Source: Bacteroidota bacterium (GTDB lineage Bacteria > Bacteroidota > Bacteroidia > Chitinophagales > Chitinophagaceae). From it: a DNA stretch of 43,237 nucleotides. The notes under the pieces were generated by a model. The model worked only from the letters and a program-made list of their open reading frames with translations, searched no databases and was not told the DNA's origin. Shown here piece after piece: positions 7,909-16,558 of this stretch. Both the position numbers and the translations under genes were made by a program. Each line of letters begins with the position of its first letter. Positions within the stretch are counted from its first letter, which is position 1. The stretch covers positions 1 to 43,237 of the forward strand of contig JAFDXH010000061.1 of the NCBI GenBank assembly GCA_018268075.1. The letters run 5' to 3'.

Positions 7909-8402
7909 CTATTCATCTTTAATATTTTCAAATCCAAATTTTTCTATGAACTCATCATACTTCTGCTTAAATGTTTTCTTCTTGTGATGTTCTTCTTGGT
8001 TCTTAATGTTCTTCCTCACAGTGTTCAGTGTAGATTTTGAAATCTAAACTGCAAAATATTCCTGCCCGACTTCGTCGTTCCCGCCCGACCGGGTCATCCT
8101 GGCGGGCAGGCGGGCATCCTGCCATTCTAATTTTCTTTGATGAAATCCTGCTTATTAAACCAAAAGGCATCCTCTCCTTTTATGAGTTGCCTCACCTTAC
8201 TCATGGTTTGTTCTATGCCCAATGAAACCAGGCAATGACAATGTTCCTGAAAGCCATTTACAAAATCTATACATATACTTTTAGTTTTTGCATTCTCCCT
8301 TGTATGTTGCCACATAGCATTCCGGATTTCTTTTGGTTTTAAATATGGAATTCTGTTCTTTGTACTCCACACAAAATGAATATAGCCACTGATAAATGCC
8401 AT
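7909..8402 (-). pseudogene. Dead RAYT, paralogue of RAYT1
   Basis: The N-terminal 91 codons (8402-8127) match RAYT1 closely: FISGYIHFVWSTKNR and the HUH segment QEHCHCLVSLG are intact. The frame is then lost by a one-base deletion in a T-run near 8128-8133, and a GC-rich insertion of about 57 bases follows at 8061-8117. Beyond the insertion the 3' part of the gene can still be read to TAG at 7911-7909. In it the catalytic segment reads VRKNIKNQEEHHKK, so the nucleophilic Tyr is replaced by Asn. Several independent lesions mean an old inactivation. The neighbouring REP cluster C persists, presumably served in trans by RAYT1. Confidence 0.87.
8061..8117. mobile_element. GC-rich palindromic insertion inside the dead RAYT
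   Basis: Comparison with RAYT1 (around 2945-2965) shows about 57 extra bases here. They are strikingly G/C-rich in an A/T-rich region. CCTGCCCG (8061-8068) pairs with CGGGCAGG (8103-8110), and further CCCGCC/GGCGGG pairs lie inside, so it can fold into a stem. The short repeat CATCCTG occurs inside the element and again at its right junction. I infer a small non-autonomous palindromic element of foreign composition. Its exact ends are uncertain by a few bases. Confidence 0.65.
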
Positions 8403-8504
8403 ACTATTTCATTTAATGGTTAATTGTTTTCTCTTTCATTCATAATACACAATTATTTTATTTTCCTTTCAACATTTTTCGGATTTCAGTATTATTAAAT
8501 TTGA

Positions 8505-9263
8505 TTATTCAAGATTATATTTTTTCTTAAAATATTCGATTAATCGTACCTGTTGTTCCTTTAACTCAAGCATTCTTTGTTGATGGTTATAAGTAGCACG
8601 ATAGTACAATAGTAATTCATTAAAGTACTTGTTCAGCAATGCCGGATTATTAGCAGACAGGAGGGGCTCAGTTACCGTTTTGTTATCAAAATTTAGTTCA
8701 ATTCGTGAGCCATTGGGTTTAAACATTTGGGCATTGGCGCTAAAATTTATAAGTTGGTCAAAAGTGGCTCTTACCTGATCTTGCGCTTCCTGAAACACGG
8801 TTGTTTGAAAATCATCGAATGAAGAATATTCATTTTGGTAATTGATAATACTGTCGCCGTCGCTTTTTATTAGAATACGGAACCCGCCTGCATTAGAGAG
8901 CTGATTCAATGTACGGCCGGTTATTTTGAATGGCCTGTTAAAGGCAGAAATTTTTATGATATCAAGTAGGCAGCCAGTTGACTTGATATTTTTAGAAATT
9001 AACTGGTAGCAATCGTTAAGATTGCCCAGTACGCTAAGTTTCGATTCATCAAAATTGGAGTAAGTGGTGATACGTAAAGTGTCTGTTTTCAGATCCTCAT
9101 AGAAGGATTTGATATATTCTTTTTGTTGGCGGTGTTCTACAAAGCCTTCTCTTACCTGCTCTGCAAAAAAACCTAATGTCACCGCAAGAAATATCATTAA
9201 GAATTCTAAAAAATATTCTTTGAGGTTTTTTTTCGCTACATGAGGGTGGTGTTGTACATCCAT
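8505..9263 (-). CDS. Hypothetical single-pass membrane protein (HHPH-type N-terminus)
   Basis: I place the start at ATG 9263-9261 (MDVQHHPHVAKK), giving 252 residues. An upstream in-frame ATG at 9362 would put REP palindrome sequence into the protein and is unlikely. The protein has a short His-rich cytosolic N-terminus, one membrane segment (about residues 20-37, EFLMIFLAVTLGFFAE), then about 210 mainly helical residues predicted outside the cytosol. I do not recognise a named domain. Proteins with this kind of opening recur in Chitinophagaceae-like genomes. Truncated relatives of its N-terminus form the tandem repeat at 28.13-28.85 kb. It lies downstream of the cyclase but is separated from it by REP cluster D. 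The function is unknown. Confidence 0.75.
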   Translation of the reverse strand: MDVQHHPHVAKKNLKEYFLEFLMIFLAVTLGFFAEQVREGFVEHRQQKEYIKSFYEDLKTDTLRITTYSNFDESKLSVLGNLNDCYQLISKNIKSTGCLLDIIKISAFNRPFKITGRTLNQLSNAGGFRILIKSDGDSIINYQNEYSSFDDFQTTVFQEAQDQVRATFDQLINFSANAQMFKPNGSRIELNFDNKTVTEPLLSANNPALLNKYFNELLLYYRATYNHQQRMLELKEQQVRLIEYFKKKYNLE

Positions 9264-9674
9264 TGTTTTGGTTTTATTAAATTTAAATTCAATAGTTTTT
9301 ATCCTTTTGGCTAAAGCCAATTGAATTTTAATTTTTATTCCACAGGCTGAAGCCTGTGGCAATTCAATTCAAAATTCAATTCCTCTTCTACATTTCTATT
9401 CCCCATTTTAATCAGGCTGAAGCCTGTGGCAATTCATTTCAAAAAATCTTTTCTGCATTTCGCTTCCCTCTTTTTATCTGGCTAAAGCCTGCTGCAAATC
9501 AAAAAAATCTCTTTTGTATTTCTAATTGCCTCCTACATTTGAATTTCCTCTAGCCGAATTTCTCTCCTGCTGAATTCCCTCCATCTTTAGATGGAGGAAG
9601 AAAACAAAAATTCATTCTACTATTGGCTTTAGCCAAAATATCCTCTCTGTGCATCTTTAATTATTTAAACCTAT
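9264..9674. repeat. REP cluster D (between adenylate cyclase and the membrane protein)
   Basis: The module runs from TTTTGGCTAAAGCCAATTG (about 9305-9323) to the inverted TTGGCTTTAGCCAAAATAT (about 9622-9640). It contains CCACAGGCTGAAGCCTGTGG (about 9340-9359), CAGGCTGAAGCCTGTGGC (about 9413-9430), a degenerate CTGGCTAAAGCCTGCTGC, a CCTCC ladder, and the hairpin CCTCCATCTTTAGATGGAGG (9578-9597). Bases beyond the right end (GCATCTTTAATTATTT) faintly resemble the 3' end of RAYT1, so a RAYT may once have stood here. The cluster may also cut transcription between the cyclase and the downstream gene. Confidence 0.82.
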
Positions 9675-11606
9675 TTATATCTCAAATGCTTCCGATTTTT
9701 TTCTGCCAATTTCCATCAACGCTTTAAACCGCTCTTCACCTTTAATATTTTCAAGCAAAATATTTTTGGAAAGAAACTTATAGGGAAAGAAAATCTGCAT
9801 AGCATATTCCAGCATATCCAATGCTTTCTCTTTTTCATCAATCACTGCATAACCTTCTGCCAGGTGAAATGCAAAGTGATGATCGTTTTTTGCTTCTACC
9901 TCCAGCTCTGGTTTGGCTGCAAACTCCAGTGCTTTTTCTTTATTGCCTTGCAAACCATTTTTAAGAAATGATAAATGTTGGGTAAATGGCCAATCCGGCA
10001 AAGAAATTTCAAGTGCATCTACTAATAAAAAGCCTTTCTCATTTTCCCCACACCAGAAATAAGCCGAGGCCAGCATCCATTGGCCAATCGGGCTTTGCGA
10101 ATCCATGGCATATCCTTTTTCGAAATAAGGAAGACCATCTGCAATATTTTTATCTAAAAAGCAAGACGCCTTCATGATATGTATAAAAGGCGTAAGTGGG
10201 TCTATTTGCAATAGCTTGTCGGATAGCACGTGTGCTTCAGATGATTTGCCGGCATACAAATAAACTTCAGCCAGGCCAAACAATGCGTCAGAATTATTCG
10301 GGTCAATTCGCAAAGCATTTTTCATGGAATTACATGAAGCCTGTAATTTTCCTTCAGACCAATAAGCCCACCCTTCCACAACATGCGCCAACGGCGAATC
10401 GGGGTTGATGGCAAATGCTTTGGCTGCATATTCCTTTGCTTTAAAGAAGTAGGATCTATCGGTTTTGTTGACGAAGCGATGATAGAAAAAGTTGGCATAT
10501 CCCAACGTGGCATACAATAATTCATTCGGACCGATTAACTCAATTCCATTTTGTAAAAGCTTAAAAGCATTTTGCATGGAATCTTCGCTTGCCCTGAAAA
10601 TTTCCTGTCTGGCTTTAAGATAACATTCATACGCATGCACATTCTCAATTGGGCGAATAGAAATTTGTTTGTCTTCTTCTCCGGTCAGTTTAATTTTAAG
10701 TGCAGCGACAATAGACCTGGAAACTTTTTCCTGTATATCGAAAATGTCTTCGAGTGTGCCATTGTATTTTTCTGACCAAAGATGTGAGTCACTTTCGGCA
10801 TCAATCAATTGTGCTGAAATGCGAAGATTATTCCCGGCTTTGCGTACACTTCCTTCCAATATATGCCTTACATTTAATTCACCGGCAATTTCTTTGATCT
10901 TTTTTTGTGTGCCCTTGAAGGTCATGGCAGAACTTCTTGATATCACCAGCAATGTCTTTATCCCAGATAAATCGGATATAATTTCTTCAGTCAATCCATC
11001 GCTGAAATATTCCTGTTCCGGATCGCTGCTCATATTGGCAAAAGGTAAAACAGCAATGCTTTTTCTGGAAATTGATTTTGGTTTTACTTCCTCCGTAATT
11101 GTTGGTGCATTGGAAAGAACCACTTCATACATGCGAACAGCCTCCTTCACATTTTTAAGAGTTTCTTCTTTTGCAAACCTGGTTTTAAATTGGTTTTTGT
11201 TGGAAATATTTTGTTGAACAGATTCTGAAATATAGATGGTGCCCGGGTTTGCTGCTGATTGAATCCGGGCTGCAATATTTACCGTATCGCCAAAGATATC
11301 ACCGGATTCAAAAACCACTTCACCCTGGTGAATACCGATACGCAGGCGAAATTGATTGATGGCATTGCAGTCTTCCTGAATTTTTATGGCTGCATTTACC
11401 GCATCCGAAACTGTATTAAAACTTGCCATCACGCCATCGCCCAATTCTTTTATCCATCGCCCGTTGAATTGTTCTACAACCGGCTTTTTTATTTCACGGT
11501 TGATTTTAATTAACTCAAATGCTTTTTGTTCGTCATTACCCATCAAAGCAGTATAGCCGACAATATCGGTGAACATGATGGCGGCAAGTTGACGGGATTG
11601 AGACAT
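9675..11606 (-). CDS. Class III adenylate cyclase with TolB-like domain and TPR tail
   Basis: This 643-residue soluble protein has a class III cyclase domain at about 1-165. The metal aspartates are D14 (FTDIVG) and D57 (ELGDG); the adenine-specifying pair is K53 and D107 (GDTVN); the transition-state residues are N110 and R114 (VNIAAR). All are present, which points to ATP rather than GTP. Residues about 182-310 (KSIAVLPFANMSSDPEQEYF, then SDGLTEEI, LEGSVRK, LWSEKY) form the TolB/FlgO-like module common behind such cyclases. Residues about 320-630 look like TPR repeats. The gene starts 7 bases after the FIST4 stop, so the two are surely one operon. I infer that FIST4 or the TPR/TolB part controls cAMP production. 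Confidence 0.93.
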   Translation of the reverse strand: MSQSRQLAAIMFTDIVGYTALMGNDEQKAFELIKINREIKKPVVEQFNGRWIKELGDGVMASFNTVSDAVNAAIKIQEDCNAINQFRLRIGIHQGEVVFESGDIFGDTVNIAARIQSAANPGTIYISESVQQNISNKNQFKTRFAKEETLKNVKEAVRMYEVVLSNAPTITEEVKPKSISRKSIAVLPFANMSSDPEQEYFSDGLTEEIISDLSGIKTLLVISRSSAMTFKGTQKKIKEIAGELNVRHILEGSVRKAGNNLRISAQLIDAESDSHLWSEKYNGTLEDIFDIQEKVSRSIVAALKIKLTGEEDKQISIRPIENVHAYECYLKARQEIFRASEDSMQNAFKLLQNGIELIGPNELLYATLGYANFFYHRFVNKTDRSYFFKAKEYAAKAFAINPDSPLAHVVEGWAYWSEGKLQASCNSMKNALRIDPNNSDALFGLAEVYLYAGKSSEAHVLSDKLLQIDPLTPFIHIMKASCFLDKNIADGLPYFEKGYAMDSQSPIGQWMLASAYFWCGENEKGFLLVDALEISLPDWPFTQHLSFLKNGLQGNKEKALEFAAKPELEVEAKNDHHFAFHLAEGYAVIDEKEKALDMLEYAMQIFFPYKFLSKNILLENIKGEERFKALMEIGRKKSEAFEI

Positions 11607-11613
11607 AACCTGT

Positions 11614-12771
11614 TTATTTTTTTTCTTTTAATGCTACCCAACTACAGGTGGTGGAACAAAATTCCTGTCTTCCATTTTCTGCCATACCATATTCACCATA
11701 AGTAAAGAATCCACTCATTGGCGCATTCCATATTTCGCTTAAGCCGTCATTTTCCATTTGAACCAACGGACCCAACGCATTGAGACGACCTGCACAGGAA
11801 AAAATGAGCAGAGCTTCTGCATCAGCACCAGTCTCGTTTTTTAATTCATTTGCATTTGCCAAAACGGTTTCTACAATATCAAAATCGGGCGGTACAGAAA
11901 ACTTAAATTGTGTGCCTTGAGGTATTTCGAAATCAAGTTTGATGGCATTTCTTTCTTTGTCCAACTCCATTGGTGTACGCATTTTAGGATCTGCCACACC
12001 TTCTACCTGGAAGGGATAATACACACCGGTTTCTTCTAAAATGCCATATTTATTGGTAGCAAATGCATTGTCTTTGCCAAGATACCTTAAATACAATTCA
12101 AGCGCCGGTTGATCATCAATGGTAAATACCCACGGGCCTTCACTTTTTGTAACGGTTCTTGTGATGCCGATTGTTTTCCAGCCGGAGATGGACATGCCCT
12201 GTAAACTGATCTTTTCTTCATCTAATATCAGCGTAGCCAATCCAACATCTGTTTCTTTGTCATTGGCAAACACATACGTGCCGGAAAAAGTGCCATCATC
12301 CCCCGCCATACCACCATAAAATTTTACATCAGGCCCCACAACAGATTTAATATTTTGAACGATGGTATCGCCGCTTAGCATTTCGCCCTGTACGGATACG
12401 GCAGTGCTGCAAAGAATGAATGCAGGTTTTTGAAATTTCTGTAATGCAGATTTTGCCAGCCCTGTTGCTACTTCACTTAAACTCCGCTCACCAACTGCTT
12501 CGAATAGGATTGTATAATTTTCCTTTTTGATGTCCATCAATAAAATAGCGGCTGATCCTTCGTCCTGGTTGCCATTAATAAATTCTCCGCAGGAAGTAGC
12601 CCCTAAAACATCAATGCCGTTTTGATACAAGAATTCAGCAATGGCTTTCCTGTCTTGCTTTATTGAAATAAAGACAATAGCAAGAGTGGGTTTATAGCCA
12701 TCGCTCATACTTTGTTCTAAAGCATTTATAATTTCTTCTGTTGTTTTTCCTTTGATTGATTTTGATTGCAT
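11614..12771 (-). CDS. FIST N/C-domain sensor protein (FIST4), cyclase partner
   Basis: This 385-residue FIST paralogue shows KSIKGKTTEEI, LGATSCGEFINGN, AILLMDIKK, TVTKSEGPWVFTIDDQPALE, PPDFDIVETVL, FSCAGRLNALGP, PMSGFFTYGEYG and C-terminal TTCSWVALKEK. It is soluble. It is the leader of a two-gene operon with the adenylate cyclase, 7 bases apart; coupling of FIST to a nucleotide cyclase agrees with the known habit of this domain of sitting next to signalling outputs. The 155-base gap upstream of it is the only long space in this stretch without palindromes and presumably holds the promoter, though no good Bacteroidota -7 box (TAnnTTTG) was found. Confidence 0.93.
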   Translation of the reverse strand: MQSKSIKGKTTEEIINALEQSMSDGYKPTLAIVFISIKQDRKAIAEFLYQNGIDVLGATSCGEFINGNQDEGSAAILLMDIKKENYTILFEAVGERSLSEVATGLAKSALQKFQKPAFILCSTAVSVQGEMLSGDTIVQNIKSVVGPDVKFYGGMAGDDGTFSGTYVFANDKETDVGLATLILDEEKISLQGMSISGWKTIGITRTVTKSEGPWVFTIDDQPALELYLRYLGKDNAFATNKYGILEETGVYYPFQVEGVADPKMRTPMELDKERNAIKLDFEIPQGTQFKFSVPPDFDIVETVLANANELKNETGADAEALLIFSCAGRLNALGPLVQMENDGLSEIWNAPMSGFFTYGEYGMAENGRQEFCSTTCSWVALKEKK

Positions 12772-12926
12772 ATACAGTTGTTGAAGTGTTTATCAAATTA
12801 TGTTATGTTGTTATCAAAATTTATTATTCAATAACACTTTTCTTTTTCCCAAAAATTAATTTTTCCATGACATTTCAAGTGTTTTCTTTACCAACTGTAT
12901 TTACCCTATAAATTATACTCTTTTAT

Positions 12927-15900
12927 TTATTGTTTATTATTCATCATCCAATAATCTCTTGGGTACAAACGAAACAATCTGGTATTTTTTCCTTCTACTG
13001 ATTTCAGATATGCCTCATAAGCGGTCATTTGTTTTTCTGGTCCTATCACATAGTATTGGCCACCGGCTACATCTTTTGCCTGAATACCATAACCCGGTAA
13101 TATTTTTTCATAAACAGCATCTTTGTTTTTGTAAATATCATAGATCACGCCCGGCTTTTTTCTCACTCTCAAAATAGCCATCCTGAAATTCTTTACCAGT
13201 TCAGGAGTGAGATGATCCGTCAGGTCGTTGGCCATTGCTATGCCACGGGTTTCGTAATCATCTGCTGAGCGAAATCCGCCAACAGCAAGTGATATCGTGT
13301 AATCAAGCAGCGTTGTATCGAGCGGTGATCTTTTGATTTCATCTATTACAAATTGTAATGTTTGAGGCAATAAGGGGGTGCGCTCTGCATAATAAGAAAA
13401 CATGCCGGTACCAGGAGAAGCGCCTACGCCTGTGCTATAGGACAAGCCAGCTCCTGTGGTTTTTGTATAAACACTTTGCTTGCCGAAACCTCCGTATAAT
13501 TCAGCTGCGAGAAATTTCAATAAGTTGTTTTCGGAAGTGTCCTTATAAGAAACAAGAGGTGCATTATTGATAAAAACACCTGTGGGTGAATCCGGATTGA
13601 TGAGGCCCACGAAGACCGGTGTTTCATCTGTGTGCAATCTTTCTTTTACATTTTCATCTATTAGTTTTCCGGTTGTGTAATCTTGTTTAGCAGATGGCAG
13701 GTTGCTGAATCCCTTCAATAGATTATTGATATTTGTCCTAAGGTTCTTTGCTGTATTTTCTGAGCCAATTATAAAGAACCTTGCCCGATCATTTTTTAGC
13801 AAGTTGAGGCGTATTGTATTGAGGTCGTCAAGTGTTTTTTCAGGTGTTTGTGCTAGATCTTTTTGAATGGTTGCACATAAATGTTTCCAATCTGCCTGAA
13901 GCGAATTATCCGGTATGCAAGTCAGCATTTGTTGCAGATCTGCTGCAGCGTCTTTTGCAATAGATTTTGCGGCAGCAGGTAGTGCATCGAAATCTGCTGC
14001 ATATTTATTATTAATGCCGGCGGAGTCTGCACTCAGATTTTTTTCTATTGTCATGTAAGCCAATAGCCTATCTAATCCTTCTCTGCCTGCATTTGCATTC
14101 CCCAATGCTGCTAAGAATTTTTCTATTGTGTTTGACTCGCTGCCTGCTTCTTTCAACATCCATTTTAACCGAAAAATATTATATGCTTTTGTAAAGGATG
14201 ATTTGGTAGCAAGAAGCAAAGGCTGATTCTGGAATTTATAAGCGCTGGCGGGGTCGCTTACCCAACTTTCTTCAGGGCCTTGCATCGTTTTGCGAATGAC
14301 TGATAATTGCTGCTCTACCAGATCGCGTATCCGTGGTAAATTTTCTTTGGTCCAGTTTACATTTTTTAAAACATCGCTAATCCATTCAATCGCGTGTTGT
14401 GATTCGGCCACATCATTGCCATCCCCGCGTACCACCAATTCAGATCTGCCAGTGATGGGAAAGTTGCTATAATAACTTTCAAGATTCAGAATCTGTTTTT
14501 GAATCAATTGTACCATGTCTTCATAAGGAATGGCTTTACCATTTTTGATAATACCCGTTTTGGTAATCAGTTGAGGCAACATGGCCAGGTACACCATTTT
14601 GCTCTGAGGTACACTGTGCAGATCAAGCGCAATACCTGTAGTAGCGCCAGTCATATTATTGAAGTAGGAGGTAACCATCGGAATATTTCCCGGCAACTTT
14701 TCCTGTTTATACACCAATTGGTCGTCTAAGGTAAGTGGCGGGTTGTCTATAAATTTTGCAGTGGAAACCTGTTCGGCTTTCTCTAATACCGCTGTGTTTG
14801 AGTCGTAGGTAGCCTTGTATTTGCGAATGGCTTCCTGTGCATCATTTACCTGATATCGTTTTTCTAACGCAGCAATTTCATTTTCGGTTCTTTCTTTTTT
14901 TTCTGCTTCTGCTTTTACAATTAATTGAGGGTCTGCTTTGCTAATTACAACAAATGGAGTGGCAGAAGTTAAATGCCATTTATCCAAATACATTTTCCAG
15001 ATATTCTTTCCCGATGTAATCATTTTTTCCACTTCGGCAAATTCTGGTTGTAAGGTTACCCATTTTTGAAATTCATTTGTCGAATTTAATAATGTCAACT
15101 GATCCATCCAGGCTCCACCCGTGTTTCTAAAACCAAATCTGGGCGGGCTGTTTATAATCTTTGTAAAAAACCTCTTACTACTTATCAAAGCATTGTGGAA
15201 TCGGCTATTAAGCTCCAGTAATTCAGGTGAATTATCTTTTAAGGCAGCAATTCTGTTAAGCTCTTTCAGGATAAGGTTTCGCGCCTCATTGCCTTTTTCC
15301 GAAGTTAGATTTTCTGCATCTACACCATCTAATTCAAAATATACAGGATGCCCTTGATTAATATCTAAATATCCGGCAATAGACTGTGCGCTTACTTCCT
15401 TATTTTTTGTTTTACTATTTATAAAAATTTTATAGAGATTGGTAGTAGGGTCGCCTGCAAAAACATTCAGAAAGTTACTAAGTAATACATAATCCGTTTT
15501 GGAAAGTGGAAGCATAGGCGGAAAAGCCAAGAGCACTGTGCCAGATTGCTGTGCATTTTGTGATGGAAAATGAACAATCGCTATTTCACCTGCCTTGCCA
15601 GGATTGGGTGCAGGCAATACTTTGGGGGCATGAATACCTTGTTTTGCATTTGAATTCAACCTGATAAATATGCCATCCATACGGTTCAGTACATCATTTA
15701 ATTTTTCTTTTTTTGATAGAGAAACGATAGCCCCCATATTTCCTAGGTAATAATTTTCATTATGAAATTTTAAAATTTCTGCTGCATTTAATTTGCGGAT
15801 ACCCGAAGGCAACCCTCCGGCATTAAAGGACATAGGGTGCCCATTTCCATATAATAAACGGCCCAATGTATCATAAAGCAAAAAGTTGGGATTGTTCATT

Positions 15901-16493
15901 GAGGTGGACATTTCGTTATATACGGATCCTTTTTCTTCTATCCTCAAAGTTTTATCAGGGCTTTGTGAAACACCCCAGTTGCATACTTCGCGGCTTACTT
16001 CTTCATCGGAATAATCGGGATAGAGGAAGGCATCTAGGTATCCTTCAAAAAGTGAATAGAAAGTAGTGGTGCTCGCACCTGTATAAAAATCATAAGCTGT
16101 GTAAAGCTGACTGGTAAAGGCATTTGATGAGCTGAGCGACATGCCTTCGCGGGTATTGAGTTCGTGCCCTTTGCTACCTTTGGTTGTCAGTAAATGTTCT
16201 TGTGTATGAGGCTCACCCATGTCTGATACGGGAAAGGTATTTACGTAAAAAAATACCTGTGGCACAGATTCTATTTGTAGCAGATCCAAAGTAAAACCTG
16301 TTTTTTCATGAATAAAACGCCCGCCCATTGGCTGGTTGGCATCATTCATATAAAGTGCTACAACGTTAAATCCATCCAATTTTTGATTTCGGGTTAGTGA
16401 AGTCAGGTTCGATTGTGCCTGCAATTGCACCGAGAATGAAAGCATGAAAATACAGGTGCTAATTATTTTAACCAAAAACTTGAACGAGCGCAT
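12927..16493 (-). CDS. Secreted M16 metallopeptidase (presequence-protease-like, M16C type)
   Basis: This 1188-residue protein starts with a signal peptide ending near QLQAQ. The inverted zinc motif HxxEH is H96-T-Q-E99-H100 (GEPHTQEHLL). A Glu-rich EEKGSVYNEM segment at about 186-195 should supply the third ligand. The length fits the single-chain, four-domain M16C enzymes (pitrilysin, presequence protease), which enclose and cut peptides rather than folded proteins. The second half carries the inactive M16 domains, including an SYSTGVGASPGTG stretch near residue 1030. It stands 65 bases upstream... of no M16 partner; instead the S10 carboxypeptidase gene precedes it by 65 bases on the same strand. 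I infer periplasmic degradation of oligopeptides. Confidence 0.88.
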   Translation of the reverse strand: MRSFKFLVKIISTCIFMLSFSVQLQAQSNLTSLTRNQKLDGFNVVALYMNDANQPMGGRFIHEKTGFTLDLLQIESVPQVFFYVNTFPVSDMGEPHTQEHLLTTKGSKGHELNTREGMSLSSSNAFTSQLYTAYDFYTGASTTTFYSLFEGYLDAFLYPDYSDEEVSREVCNWGVSQSPDKTLRIEEKGSVYNEMSTSMNNPNFLLYDTLGRLLYGNGHPMSFNAGGLPSGIRKLNAAEILKFHNENYYLGNMGAIVSLSKKEKLNDVLNRMDGIFIRLNSNAKQGIHAPKVLPAPNPGKAGEIAIVHFPSQNAQQSGTVLLAFPPMLPLSKTDYVLLSNFLNVFAGDPTTNLYKIFINSKTKNKEVSAQSIAGYLDINQGHPVYFELDGVDAENLTSEKGNEARNLILKELNRIAALKDNSPELLELNSRFHNALISSKRFFTKIINSPPRFGFRNTGGAWMDQLTLLNSTNEFQKWVTLQPEFAEVEKMITSGKNIWKMYLDKWHLTSATPFVVISKADPQLIVKAEAEKKERTENEIAALEKRYQVNDAQEAIRKYKATYDSNTAVLEKAEQVSTAKFIDNPPLTLDDQLVYKQEKLPGNIPMVTSYFNNMTGATTGIALDLHSVPQSKMVYLAMLPQLITKTGIIKNGKAIPYEDMVQLIQKQILNLESYYSNFPITGRSELVVRGDGNDVAESQHAIEWISDVLKNVNWTKENLPRIRDLVEQQLSVIRKTMQGPEESWVSDPASAYKFQNQPLLLATKSSFTKAYNIFRLKWMLKEAGSESNTIEKFLAALGNANAGREGLDRLLAYMTIEKNLSADSAGINNKYAADFDALPAAAKSIAKDAAADLQQMLTCIPDNSLQADWKHLCATIQKDLAQTPEKTLDDLNTIRLNLLKNDRARFFIIGSENTAKNLRTNINNLLKGFSNLPSAKQDYTTGKLIDENVKERLHTDETPVFVGLINPDSPTGVFINNAPLVSYKDTSENNLLKFLAAELYGGFGKQSVYTKTTGAGLSYSTGVGASPGTGMFSYYAERTPLLPQTLQFVIDEIKRSPLDTTLLDYTISLAVGGFRSADDYETRGIAMANDLTDHLTPELVKNFRMAILRVRKKPGVIYDIYKNKDAVYEKILPGYGIQAKDVAGGQYYVIGPEKQMTAYEAYLKSVEGKNTRLFRLYPRDYWMMNNKQ

Positions 16494-16558
16494 AAATTTT
16501 TATTTGTTGGATAAATAGGATGCTTTATTAATGAATAGTTCATTTTTTTTCTCTCATC

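Noticed and set aside
10669-11217. Plus-strand open frame of 182 codons opposite the adenylate cyclase
   Set aside because: It is antisense to the TolB-like and cyclase regions; the minus-strand protein has conserved motifs and this frame has none.
12772-12926. Bacteroidota promoter boxes (TAnnTTTG) upstream of FIST4
   Set aside because: Only near-misses with wrong spacing were found here and before other starts, so no promoter is annotated.
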